Below are positions 8,848 to 17,478 of a stretch of DNA of 64,000 bases, piece by piece. The notes beneath the pieces were generated by a model. It saw only the letters and a program-made list of their open reading frames with translations. It made no database searches and was not told where the DNA came from. The position numbers were made by a program, and so were the translations under genes. Every line of letters begins with the position of its first letter. Position 1 is the first letter of the stretch. This stretch comes from Burkholderiales bacterium (GTDB lineage Bacteria > Pseudomonadota > Gammaproteobacteria > Burkholderiales > JAEUOS01): positions 62,001 to 126,000 of the forward strand of contig JAEUOR010000013.1 in the NCBI GenBank assembly GCA_016790635.1, written 5' to 3'.

Positions 8848-10587
8848 TCAGGCCGGGCTCATGACCCGGCCGGTGAAGTCGACCACCCGCGCGACTTCCT
8901 CGATGGTGGTGGTGCCGTCCAGGACCCGGCGCACCGCGTCTTCGGCCAGCGGTATGAAGCCCTTGGCCAGCGCCAGCTGGGTCAGCTCGCGGGTGGTGGC
9001 CCGGCGCGCGACGAGTTCATCGAGGTCGAAATCCAGCTTCAGGATCTCCATGATAGCGATGCGCCCGCGATAGCCGCGCATCTCGCAATGGTCGCAGCCG
9101 ACCGAGCGATAAATGACCGGGGCGGCGTCGGCGGGCAGACCCATGATGCGGCATTCCACGTCCCCGGCGGTGGTCTCTTCCTTGCAGTGGGGGCAGAGTT
9201 TGCGCACCAGCCTTTGCGCAACGATGCCGACGATGTTGCCGGCCATGATGTCAGGCAGGATGCCGATGTCGAGCAGGCGCGGTATTGCGCCGATGGCCGA
9301 GTTGGTATGCAGGGTCGAGTACACCTGGTGGCCGGTCATGGCGGCGCGAAAGGCCATCTCGGCGGTGTCGGCGTCGCGGATTTCGCCGACCAGGATCACG
9401 TCGGGATCCTGGCGCATCAGGGAGCGGATGCCGGTGGCGAAGTCGAGCTTGGCGGCCTCGTTGACGGAGGTCTGGCGCACCATGTTCATCGGGTACTCGA
9501 CCGGGTCCTCGAGGGTCATGATGTTGATGCCCTCGGAGTTGATGTGGTTCAGGATCGAATAAAGCGTGGTGGTCTTGCCCGACCCGGTCGGCCCGGTGAC
9601 CAGGATGATGCCTTCGGGGCGCGCGATCATGAGGCGCAGCAGGCCCAGCTGCGCGTCCTGCAGGCCCAGGTCCTGCATCGGCACCAGGCCGCGCATGCGG
9701 TCGAGGATGCGCAGCACGATGTTCTCGCCGTGCGAGGTCGGTTGCGCGGCGACGCGGAAGTCGACCATGCGGCCGGTCAGGCTCAAGGAGATGCGGCCAT
9801 CCTGCGGGGCGCGTGTCTCGGCGATGTTCATGCCGCTCATGACCTTGATGCGCACTGCCATGGCCGGCCAGTACTGCTTGTGCAGGGCGCGGATCTGCCG
9901 GAGCACGCCGTCGATGCGGTAGCGGATGCGCAGGAAGTTCTGCTCCGGCTCGAAATGGATGTCGGAGGCGCCTTTCTGCACCGCGTCGGCCAAAAGCGAG
10001 TCGACCAGGCGCACGACCGGCTGGCTGTATTCCTCGGTCGTGGTCGCCAGGCTCTGCTGGTCGATCTCGCCGGTCTCGATCTCGTTCAAGATGCCGTCGA
10101 TCGAGAGTTCGTAGCCGAAGTACTGGTCGATGGCGCGCGCGATGTCGGACTCGCCCGCCAGGAGCACGGCGATCTCGACCGGTTCGCGCGTGGTCGAGAA
10201 GAGCTGCGCGCGCAACTGGTCCAGGGCCACCAGGTTGTTGGGGTCAGCGATGGCCACCGTGAAGCGCCGCTCGCGTTGATTGAATTCCAGCGGGAACATC
10301 AGGTGGCGCTTGGCGAAGTCACGCGGCACCGCCTTGATGGCGGCCGGGTCGATGATGATGTGTGCCAGATCGACACCGCGCGCGCCCAGGTTTTCGGAGA
10401 GCGCGTCGCGCAGCGTGGCCTCGGTGACGAAGCCCAGGGTCTTCAATGCCTTGCCGAGCGGCTGGTTGGTGCGTTGCTGCTCCTTCAACGCGATGCGCAG
10501 CTGGTCCTCGGAAAGGATGCCGCGCTCGACAAGGATGCGGCCGAGCGGCTTTTGCGCTGCCGCCGGGCGCGGCTCGGGGGCGTTCAT
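8848..10587 (-). CDS. GspE/PilB/MshE-family secretion/pilus assembly ATPase
   Basis: This 579-aa hexameric motor ATPase has an N-terminal MshEN-like domain (PLGRILVERGILSEDQL, residues 14-30), which in MshE-type ATPases binds cyclic di-GMP, and an N2 domain with SDIHFEPE near 208-215. Walker A is GPTGSGKTT at 332-340, the Asp box is EDPVEY at 360-365, Walker B is VILVGEIRD around 397-405, and the His box is STLHTN near 424-429. A four-cysteine zinc finger is present (C465, C468, C498, C501), as in GspE/PilB. It powers pilin or pseudopilin extraction. It overlaps the TPR gene upstream by 4 bp. The MshE-like N-terminus makes c-di-GMP control plausible but not shown. Confidence 0.95.
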   Translation of the reverse strand: MNAPEPRPAAAQKPLGRILVERGILSEDQLRIALKEQQRTNQPLGKALKTLGFVTEATLRDALSENLGARGVDLAHIIIDPAAIKAVPRDFAKRHLMFPLEFNQRERRFTVAIADPNNLVALDQLRAQLFSTTREPVEIAVLLAGESDIARAIDQYFGYELSIDGILNEIETGEIDQQSLATTTEEYSQPVVRLVDSLLADAVQKGASDIHFEPEQNFLRIRYRIDGVLRQIRALHKQYWPAMAVRIKVMSGMNIAETRAPQDGRISLSLTGRMVDFRVAAQPTSHGENIVLRILDRMRGLVPMQDLGLQDAQLGLLRLMIARPEGIILVTGPTGSGKTTTLYSILNHINSEGINIMTLEDPVEYPMNMVRQTSVNEAAKLDFATGIRSLMRQDPDVILVGEIRDADTAEMAFRAAMTGHQVYSTLHTNSAIGAIPRLLDIGILPDIMAGNIVGIVAQRLVRKLCPHCKEETTAGDVECRIMGLPADAAPVIYRSVGCDHCEMRGYRGRIAIMEILKLDFDLDELVARRATTRELTQLALAKGFIPLAEDAVRRVLDGTTTIEEVARVVDFTGRVMSPA

Positions 10588-12125
10588 GGCTGCGCCGCGA
10601 TCGCGGTCAGGCGGGCACGAACACGTTCGGCATCGAAGCCGGCCCGCCGCTTCTGCGACAGTTCCAGTGCGCGCTCGTAGTAGGTCTTTGCCTGGCGGGT
10701 CTGGTGCAGTTGATCCAGTGCGACCGCCAGGTTGTAGCTGTAGTCGGGGTTGTCCGGCTCCGCCGCGTAGGCATTGAAATAGGCCTGCTGCGCTTCAGGC
10801 CAGCGGCCTTGCGCCGCCAGACGGTTGCCGAGCGTGAACGACAGCGGCGCGCCGGACGCGGCGTCGGGTTGTTGCGCGATGAGACCGCGCATGCGGCTTT
10901 CGTCGGCGGGTTGCCCGGAGGCACCGGCCAGCGCGGTCAACTGCGCTTGCGCAAAGGCGTCCCGCGGGTTCAGTTCCAGAGCGCGCCGATAGTAGGTTTG
11001 CGCCTCCTCGGGACGCCCGGCACGCGTGGCCAGCGTCGCCATGCCGTAGAGCGCATCGCGATTGTTGCGGTCGTTGGCCAGGGCGCGTCCATAGTGTTCG
11101 CGGGCAGCCGCGTCGTTGCCTTCGGTCAGTGCCGCGTACCCCGCGTTGACCGCCGGGTCGACTGCCGCCTGGACCGTATTGCGCGTGATGCGCAATCCCG
11201 CCGGCGACTCGACCGGCACGCCGCCTTGCGCTGTCGCGCTCGGGAGGCTGGGGCGCGGACCGGACAGCACCGGCGCTTTGGCGGTACCCGTTGCCGGGCG
11301 CGCCGTGGCCGTACCAGGCCCGTCGGTCGTCGGCACGGCAGCGCGCGATGCAATTGCGGGCGGCGCGGAAGGCGTGGCTGTCGGCCCTGTGGCCGCAGGC
11401 GTTGGTGGTGACACGGGGTTTGACGGCGCTGCGGTGATGCCCGGCTTGTTCGCCACCGGCGCGTCGGAGCTGGCGGTCGCCGATGCTGCAGCGGGCGCGG
11501 GCGCCGGATTGGCGCTCGGCTGCCCGGGAGCCGGTGCAGTCTGTGGGGCAGGCCGGTCGGGTGCGCTCGCATTGGTGGGAGCGGCGATGCTACCGGCGGC
11601 GAGCGGCTTGGCCGACGGCGGCGCCGCGGGGCGCAACTGCCACCAGAAATAGAGCGCCGTGACTACGCAGGCCAGGAGCAGGGCGGCGAGCGTGGCGTGG
11701 AAGGGGCTGATGGCGCGTTCGCGCGGCTGCTTGGAGGCGAACACTGCCCGTGCGGTCATGCGGTCTGCGCCCGGCGTACTGGGCGGACCCTGCCGGTCGG
11801 CGCGCGGCGCGGCGGCGGGACGCGAACTCGCCAGCGGCGTGGCCGGCGGTACGGCAGGCGGCGGGACCGCAGGACGCTCGGCCACACCGGCCGGTTCGGT
11901 GCGCGTCGGGGAAGCCAGCGGCTCCAGGGTCAGCGAGGAGCCAAGGTCAGTGGCAGGCGTCCTGGCAGGTGCGGTGGGCGCGGGAGTCGGACGGGGTGCC
12001 GGGGCGCGTGCTTCCAGTCCGAGCTCGGCAGCGAGATCGCGACTGGCGCCGGAGGGCGCGTCGGTCTCGCTCGGGCCGGTCTTGGCGCGCTCGGCTTTCT
12101 TGAGCGCGTCCATGAGTAGGCTCAT
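10584..12125 (-). CDS. MshN-like TPR protein with single TM anchor
   Basis: This 513-aa protein starts MSLLMDALKKAERAK, the opening typical of MshN-like proteins in MSHA-type clusters. A disordered Pro/Ala/Thr-rich stretch follows, then one transmembrane helix at about 143-163 and a long Ala/Pro/Ser/Thr linker to about 310. At least four TPR-like helical pairs run from about 325 to the end (DPAVNAGYAALTEGNDAAAR; EEAQTYYRRALELNPRDAFA; WPEAQQAYFNAYAAEPDNPD; QTRQAKTYYERALELSQKRR). The likely role is a periplasmic scaffold between platform and secretin. The gene lies between secretin and motor, overlapping the motor by 4 bp. Family call rests on architecture and position. Confidence 0.8.
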   Translation of the reverse strand: MSLLMDALKKAERAKTGPSETDAPSGASRDLAAELGLEARAPAPRPTPAPTAPARTPATDLGSSLTLEPLASPTRTEPAGVAERPAVPPPAVPPATPLASSRPAAAPRADRQGPPSTPGADRMTARAVFASKQPRERAISPFHATLAALLLACVVTALYFWWQLRPAAPPSAKPLAAGSIAAPTNASAPDRPAPQTAPAPGQPSANPAPAPAAASATASSDAPVANKPGITAAPSNPVSPPTPAATGPTATPSAPPAIASRAAVPTTDGPGTATARPATGTAKAPVLSGPRPSLPSATAQGGVPVESPAGLRITRNTVQAAVDPAVNAGYAALTEGNDAAAREHYGRALANDRNNRDALYGMATLATRAGRPEEAQTYYRRALELNPRDAFAQAQLTALAGASGQPADESRMRGLIAQQPDAASGAPLSFTLGNRLAAQGRWPEAQQAYFNAYAAEPDNPDYSYNLAVALDQLHQTRQAKTYYERALELSQKRRAGFDAERVRARLTAIAAQP

Positions 12126-12146
12126 GATTGGCCTCGCGCCATGGGA

Positions 12147-14108
12147 TCAACGCGGAGGTTCGCTCGCAGCGCCGGCCGAAGCTTCACTGCGCATGCGGAT
12201 GCGTTCCGGTTCCAGGGGATTGGGGCGCGAGAAAAAGTCCTTGCCCGGCAGCATGTCGCGATAGTCGCGAAAGTCGCCATCCATGGTCGGGTCGCGCAGC
12301 ACGATGGGGCGCAGGAAGATCACCAATTCCGACTTGCGTTGCTGGTCGCTGCGATAGCGGAACAGATCGCCCAGGAACGGCACCCGATTCACGCCCGGGA
12401 CGCTGTCTTCGGTGCCGCCACTGGAATCCTGCATCAGGCCGCCCATGATCGCGATCGCCTGGTTCGGAACCCGCAGTATGGACTCCATCTCGCGGGTCTG
12501 CACTTCGGGCACGGGGTTGACTACCCCGGCGGCGGCCAGTGCCGGACTCGGGTCATTGACGTAGCGGATGATGCGCGAGATGGTCGGGCGGATGTTGATC
12601 GCAACCGCGTCCTGGTCGTCGATCTGCGGCGTGACCGCCATGACGAATCCCACTGCGACCGTATTCGGCGACGAGGTGAAGGTCGTGATCGCCGGCGTGC
12701 CCAGCGAACCCGGCGTGGTCGTCGCGCCAATGGTGAAGTAGACCAGGTTGTTGACAACCTTCAGGATCGCGGTCTGATTGTTGAGAACCGAGAGCTTCGG
12801 GCTGGACAGTACGCGCACCTTGCCGAAGGATTCCAGCAGCGTGATCGCGCCGGCGATGTTGCCGATCCGCGAGGTCGGGTTCAGGTAGCCCAATTGCAGC
12901 AGGCCGGAAGCGGTGACGCCCGGATTGGTGAGCCCGGAGGTGACCGCATTGACCGCCGCTCCGGGGACACCGGGTACCGCGCCGCCCGGCAGCGAATTGG
13001 GCCCTGTGGGTTGCACCGTGATCGATGTGCCGCTTGTCCCGCCTGCCTGCAGGCGCTGCCAGTTGATGCCCTGCTGATAGCTGGAATTGAGTTCGACCTC
13101 GACCACCGTCGCCTCGATCAACACCTGGCGGCGCGCGCTCAGCATCACGCGGTCGAGGAACTCCTGGACCCGCTCCTGCTGGCGCTGGGTGGCGTAGACC
13201 GAGAGGATGCCTGCCTCGCGATTGACGATCGCGGGGTTGTTGAGCGAGACCACGGCGGCCGCGCCGGCAGTGCCGGTCTGCGGGGTGCAGTTGATCTGCA
13301 GCGGCTGGGTGACCGCGGTCGAACTGGCTGGCGCGATCTGCTGGGCGAGCTGGGATGCGCCTGCGCCGGCGCCGGCGACCGCACGCGCCAGGTTGACCCG
13401 GTCCTCGCGCTCGCGCTGTTGCTGGGCGCGCAGCGCGTCGCGCTCTTCCTGGCTGATGACGCGGGTGGCGGCCACCAGGGAACAGACATTCTGCGCCAGC
13501 GAGTCCCAGAAGCGGTTGGCCGACTGGCTCACAACGGTGGTCGAGGAATTGCTGCCGCCACCGCCGGTCGCACCGCCGGATGAGGCGCCTCGGCCCGTGG
13601 AACCAATTTCGGTGGAGACGCTCACGTTGATGTCGGCAACCCGCGACATGTTCACGTAATCGATCTTGTACATGCGCAGGAAGGCCGTGTCGGGCAGCAC
13701 CGACAGGTTTTGTCCATCCATCTCCCAGCGGATGTCGGTCTGCCGCGCGACCCGCGCAAGGATCTGCGGCAGGGTCTGGTTGAGCGCGTTCATGGTCACG
13801 TTGCCGGCGATGCCCGGGTGCACGTCGACATTGACGCGCGCGTCGCGGGCGAGTGCGAAAAGCAATTCACGCACCGGGACGTCATTGACGACGACGCTGA
13901 AGGTTTCGGGGCGCGTGGCCGGTTGCGGTTTGGGCGGCAGCGGCGCGGCAAGGAGCGGCGGCGGTATGGCGCCTTGCGGCGCGGCCGGCGCGCTTGCATT
14001 GATGTGCGAAGGCGAGGGATTGAGCGGCGCCTGCTGGCAGCCCGCCAGGCCAAGTGCGACTGCGAGCGCGAGTGCGCCCGACTGTGTTGTCGATGCTGTG
14101 CTACCCAT
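12147..14108 (-). CDS. mshL: MshL-like outer-membrane secretin (lipoprotein)
   Basis: This 653-aa secretin has a lipoprotein signal with lipobox LAGC (Cys 24). A secretin/TonB short N-terminal (STN) domain lies at about 68-130 (FSVVVNDVPVRELLFALARD), then an N-domain and an Ala/Gln/Glu insert around 215-260. The C-terminal secretin domain includes RQVLIEATVVEVELNSSYQQ, VRVLSSPKLSVLNNQTAILK and VPFLGDLFRYRSDQQRKSEL. These are MshL/PilQ-type hallmarks: beta-barrel strands, gate and final lip. It forms the outer-membrane pore of the pilus/T2S-like machine. Unlike most genes in the run it is preceded by a 295-bp gap, so it may have its own promoter. Confidence 0.93.
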   Translation of the reverse strand: MGSTASTTQSGALALAVALGLAGCQQAPLNPSPSHINASAPAAPQGAIPPPLLAAPLPPKPQPATRPETFSVVVNDVPVRELLFALARDARVNVDVHPGIAGNVTMNALNQTLPQILARVARQTDIRWEMDGQNLSVLPDTAFLRMYKIDYVNMSRVADINVSVSTEIGSTGRGASSGGATGGGGSNSSTTVVSQSANRFWDSLAQNVCSLVAATRVISQEERDALRAQQQREREDRVNLARAVAGAGAGASQLAQQIAPASSTAVTQPLQINCTPQTGTAGAAAVVSLNNPAIVNREAGILSVYATQRQQERVQEFLDRVMLSARRQVLIEATVVEVELNSSYQQGINWQRLQAGGTSGTSITVQPTGPNSLPGGAVPGVPGAAVNAVTSGLTNPGVTASGLLQLGYLNPTSRIGNIAGAITLLESFGKVRVLSSPKLSVLNNQTAILKVVNNLVYFTIGATTTPGSLGTPAITTFTSSPNTVAVGFVMAVTPQIDDQDAVAINIRPTISRIIRYVNDPSPALAAAGVVNPVPEVQTREMESILRVPNQAIAIMGGLMQDSSGGTEDSVPGVNRVPFLGDLFRYRSDQQRKSELVIFLRPIVLRDPTMDGDFRDYRDMLPGKDFFSRPNPLEPERIRMRSEASAGAASEPPR

Positions 14109-14403
14109 GCCGAGCCCTCCGTCGGCGTCCTGCCGATGCCACCAATACTCCGTGCGCTACCTGCGCCTGACGTCATACGGCCGCGACGGGCACAGGCAGG
14201 TGATTTTCCTCCAATCTGATGTTATCACATGAGATATAGAGCGCAAACTACTGATTTTGCGGCGTTTTGAATTCTTCTGACATCCCTGCCCGGCGTACGG
14301 ATTGCGGGCCGCTCGGAATCCGGGCGTGTGGCGGACGCCGGCGCCGGCAAAAACCCTTGCGAACACCTGTTGTGAATTTGCAACAAACGCTGGCGTTCTT
14401 CGT
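14109..14403 (-). promoter_or_regulatory. Intergenic region upstream of the secretin gene, probable promoter
   Basis: No gene is visible in this 295-bp gap. It is the only large gap within the minus-strand cluster and contains an AT-rich stretch around 14210-14275. On the minus strand a weak sigma-70-like pair TTGCGC / TAACAT with 16-bp spacing can be drawn near 14222-14250. A purine-rich GGAGGG lies just before the secretin ATG. An inverted repeat TGTTG-N8-CAACA at 14368-14385 sits just after the ATPase stop codon and could be an operator or part of a weak terminator. I see no convincing sigma-54 -24/-12 element. All assignments here are tentative. Confidence 0.35.
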
Positions 14404-16023
14404 CTACCGCGGCTGCGCCTGACTGCGAATGTTCGCCAGCGAGCGCAATTGCGGCTTGTTGCCGGCCAGTTGTGGCGGCAGGGACTTGGCTGCGGCCAGC
14501 GCCTCCTCCCGACTGGTGAAGGTGCCGAGTACGACATGCAGTCGTTCCTCGTCGGATTGGCTGCGAGCGCCGAAGACGAAGACTCGTTCGCGGGGAAGAC
14601 CTGCCGGCACCCGGCGCAACCAATCGTCTAGTTCACGTGTGCGTCCCGGGTCGATCGCCATGAGCTGCAACGCGTAGGCATCCGCAGGTGCTTCCTTGAG
14701 CCACGCCACGGTGGCGGTGAAGCGGGCATCCAGGATGGGCGTGCGTGAAACGGCGGCGGCGGGCAGTCCGGCTGCAGATTTCTCCGGCAAGGCTGCCGAT
14801 GCCGGTACGGGCGCAGCGGTACTCGTGGCCGCGGCAGCCGGTGTGGGCGCGTCGGTGGGCGCGGACGAAGGAGCGAGTGCTGGCGAGCGCGCCACTGCGG
14901 GTGCTGATGCCGGTGCCGGGGCAGCGGTGCTCGGGAGGGCGCCTTGCGCCCGGGTTGGGGCGGAGGCGGCTGAATCTGCGGGAGTGGCTGCTGCAGCGGA
15001 TTGCTGCGTGGCGTGCGTTTGTGTCGGGGGCGCTGCCGCGATCGGCGTGGCAGGCGGCTCGGGAGGGCGATTCGAAGAGACGGCCGGCGCCGGCGCGCCG
15101 GGGGCTTCCTGCCACCGTGTGGCGATGATGGTCAATGCGGCGCCGGCCACGAGGAGGCCAAGTGCTCCAGCCCACATGGCCCAGTGGGGCATGCGCCGGG
15201 CGGCCGGCTTGACGAGGCGGGTGAATTCGGAATCCGCCACGGCGGCCTTGACGTGGCGCGTGTTGACCTCGTGCTCGCCGTCGGAGAACGCCGACAGGAG
15301 GGCCTTGTCGGCCAGGATGTTGATGCGCCGCGTCAGGCCCTGCGAGGCTTCGGCGATGAGTCGAACCGCGGCCGGGGCGAACAGGTTCGGGCCCCGGTAG
15401 CCGGCCTGGCGCATGCGGAACATGAGGTAGGTGCCGATGTCGGAGCGCACCAGCGGTTCCAGGCGAAAGCTGTGCACGATGCGCTCGCGCAGGGGGCGCA
15501 TCTGCGGCATGCCCAGGAGGTCGTCCAACTCCTGCTGGCCGAAGAGCACGATCTGCATGAGCTTTTCCCGCTTGGTCTCCAGGTTGGAGAGCAGGCGTAT
15601 CTCTTCGAGCGTCTCCGGCGCCATCGCGTGGGCCTCGTCGATCAGCACCACCACGCGCCTGCCCTCCCCGTACAGGGAGATCAGATGCTCCTGCAGGGCG
15701 CGCAGGATCGTGACCGGGCGTTCGCCGGGCGCGCTCACCTTGAGATCGTCGAGGATGGAACGCAGGATTTCGTCGCGACCGAGCGACGGACTGGAGAGAT
15801 AGACGGTCTGCACATGGGCCGGCAGGCGCTCGATGAGCACGCGGCACAGCATGGTCTTGCCGCTGCCGACCTCGCCGGTGACCTTGACGATGCCTTCGTC
15901 GTTGGTGATCGTGTAGAGCAGGGCCTCGAGGGTCGCGCCGCGATTGGCGCCTTCGAAGAAGAAGTCGGTATGCGGGGTGATGCGAAACGGCGCTTCGGAC
16001 AGGCCGAAATGACTCAGGTACAT
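14404..16023 (-). CDS. ExeA/MshM-type AAA ATPase with TM helix and SPOR-like C-terminus
   Basis: The 539-aa protein begins MYLSHFGLSEAPFRITP, the standard opening of ExeA/MshM ATPases. Walker A is GEVGSGKT at 50-57, Walker B VVVLIDEAH at 124-132, followed by sensor segments (LLSNLETKREKLMQIVLFGQ). A transmembrane helix spans about 282-302. Then comes a ~150-residue disordered Ala/Pro/Thr linker and a compact C-terminal domain (~430-539) whose RVFVFGARSQSDEERLHVVL and FTSREEALAAAKSLP pattern resembles a SPOR/peptidoglycan-binding domain. ExeA-type proteins help insert secretins through peptidoglycan, which fits the secretin gene downstream. Its ATG directly follows the response-regulator stop codon. 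Confidence 0.9.
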   Translation of the reverse strand: MYLSHFGLSEAPFRITPHTDFFFEGANRGATLEALLYTITNDEGIVKVTGEVGSGKTMLCRVLIERLPAHVQTVYLSSPSLGRDEILRSILDDLKVSAPGERPVTILRALQEHLISLYGEGRRVVVLIDEAHAMAPETLEEIRLLSNLETKREKLMQIVLFGQQELDDLLGMPQMRPLRERIVHSFRLEPLVRSDIGTYLMFRMRQAGYRGPNLFAPAAVRLIAEASQGLTRRINILADKALLSAFSDGEHEVNTRHVKAAVADSEFTRLVKPAARRMPHWAMWAGALGLLVAGAALTIIATRWQEAPGAPAPAVSSNRPPEPPATPIAAAPPTQTHATQQSAAAATPADSAASAPTRAQGALPSTAAPAPASAPAVARSPALAPSSAPTDAPTPAAAATSTAAPVPASAALPEKSAAGLPAAAVSRTPILDARFTATVAWLKEAPADAYALQLMAIDPGRTRELDDWLRRVPAGLPRERVFVFGARSQSDEERLHVVLGTFTSREEALAAAKSLPPQLAGNKPQLRSLANIRSQAQPR

Positions 16024-17478
16024 CTAGCTTCTCCCCTGCGGGTTGTCGCGCTCCGGCACATCTGCCCCGGCGTCGCGTTCCAGCGCGGCCATGCGCGAAT
16101 ACAGGGTGGTGCGGTTGATGCCGAGCAGCCGCGCCGCCTGGCTGATGTTGCCCGCGGCCAGCTGCATCGCGGCGGCGATGTAGGCGCGCTCCCAATGCGC
16201 CAGGCGCGCGTCGAGGTCGAAGGGGCCGCGGCGCGCGAGCTCATCGCGCGCCGCGCGCGTGGCGTCATCGGCGGACGCCGCGACCGCGAGCGTCGCGCCG
16301 GAATCGAATTCGGCCTCAAGCTGTTCGGCCGACAGCGCCTGTCCCGGATAGCGCGTGGCGAGGCGAATGACCACGTTGCGCAATTCGCGCACGTTGCCCG
16401 GGAACGGATACTCCTGCCACAGGCGTCGTGCCTGCGCTTCCAGCGCGAACGGGCGGGCGCCCTTTTGCGCATAGATGGCCGAGAAATGCTCGAGCAGCAC
16501 CAGCTTGTCGTCGCCGAGATCGCGCAGCGGCGGCACGCGCAGCGTGAACACCGACAGGCGATGGTAGAGGTCGGCGCGAAATCCGCCGCCGCGCGCGCTG
16601 GCGCGCAGGTCTCGATTGGTCGCCGTGATGACCCGCGCCTGCGAGCGGCGCGATTGCGTTTCTCCCACGCGGTTGTATTCGCCGTTCTCGAGCACGCGCA
16701 AGAGCTTGGCCTGCAACTCCAGCGGCAACTCTCCGATCTCATCCAGGAACAGCGTGCCGTCGCGGGCGTCCTCGAAATAGCCGGCCCTGGCACCGACGGC
16801 GCCCGTGAAGGAGCCCTTCGCGTAGCCGAACAGGGTGGGCTCGACCAATGCGGGGGCGATCGCGGCGCAGTTGAGCGCCAGGTAAGGCGCCGCGCCGCGC
16901 CCCGAGAGCGCGTGCAGCGCACCGGCCACGACCTCCTTGCCGCTGCCTGACTCGCCTTCGATGAGAACCGGAAACGGAGAGGTCGCCACCAGGCGGATCT
17001 GGGTCTTCAAGCCGAGCATCGGCGCCGAGGTGCCGATCAGCGCCGCCAGCGGGTCGACGACCGACGGAGCCGCCGACTCAGCCTGCCCGGCCGCGAGTGC
17101 ATCCTCGAGCACCTGGATGAGTCGCGCCGGGCTGACCGGCTTGGCGACGAATTCGATCGCTCCCAGCGCGCGCGCATGCCTGCCGGACGCTTCCGCCGCC
17201 TGTCCGGAGAGCACCACGATCTTGGTCTGGGGCGCGAGCGTGAGTAGCGAGGTGATCAGTCGGTAGCCTTCATCGGGCAGGTGCGGTGTTGGCGGCAGAC
17301 CGAGATCGATCAGTGCCAGCGGCGGCGGTGCGGGGAGGGCGCGCAAGCGCGCGATCGCGTCGGTACGCGTCGTGGCGGTCTCGATGTGAAAGCGGTGACC
17401 GAGGGCGAGGCTCAGGGTTTCCACGATCAGCGGGTCGTCATCGACCAGCAGGACGCTCGGGGGTGGTGGCCGATTCAT
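16024..17478 (-). CDS. Sigma-54-dependent response regulator (NtrC family)
   Basis: This 484-aa protein has an N-terminal receiver domain (VLLVDDDPLIVETLSL; phospho-acceptor Asp in LALIDLGLP; Lys in VAKPVSPA), a central AAA+ activator domain and a C-terminal Fis-type helix-turn-helix (AAGNISQAARLLGINRTTLY). Walker A is GESGSGKE and Walker B GTLFLDEIGELP. The sigma-54 contact loop reads GSFTGA instead of GAFTGA. It overlaps the upstream ABC ATPase gene by 4 bp and abuts the ExeA-like gene. The likely partner is the histidine kinase at 614-2353 and the likely targets are the pilus-like genes (both inferences). Confidence 0.93.
   Translation of the reverse strand: MNRPPPPSVLLVDDDPLIVETLSLALGHRFHIETATTRTDAIARLRALPAPPPLALIDLGLPPTPHLPDEGYRLITSLLTLAPQTKIVVLSGQAAEASGRHARALGAIEFVAKPVSPARLIQVLEDALAAGQAESAAPSVVDPLAALIGTSAPMLGLKTQIRLVATSPFPVLIEGESGSGKEVVAGALHALSGRGAAPYLALNCAAIAPALVEPTLFGYAKGSFTGAVGARAGYFEDARDGTLFLDEIGELPLELQAKLLRVLENGEYNRVGETQSRRSQARVITATNRDLRASARGGGFRADLYHRLSVFTLRVPPLRDLGDDKLVLLEHFSAIYAQKGARPFALEAQARRLWQEYPFPGNVRELRNVVIRLATRYPGQALSAEQLEAEFDSGATLAVAASADDATRAARDELARRGPFDLDARLAHWERAYIAAAMQLAAGNISQAARLLGINRTTLYSRMAALERDAGADVPERDNPQGRS

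Noticed and set aside
8830..10680. 616-aa plus-strand open frame opposite the GspE-like ATPase
   Set aside because: The opposite strand encodes a complete ATPase with Walker A/B and zinc cysteines; the plus frame is His/Asp/Gln/Arg-rich without domains.
14109..14403. Sigma-54 promoter before the secretin gene
   Set aside because: No TGGCAC-N5-TTGC-type element with GG and GC at correct spacing was found by eye despite the NtrC-type regulator nearby.
614..17478. PEP-CTERM/exosortase (PrsK/PrsR) regulatory system
   Set aside because: Kinase and regulator resemble PrsK/PrsR in layout, but no exosortase, PEP-CTERM protein or polysaccharide genes are in the window.
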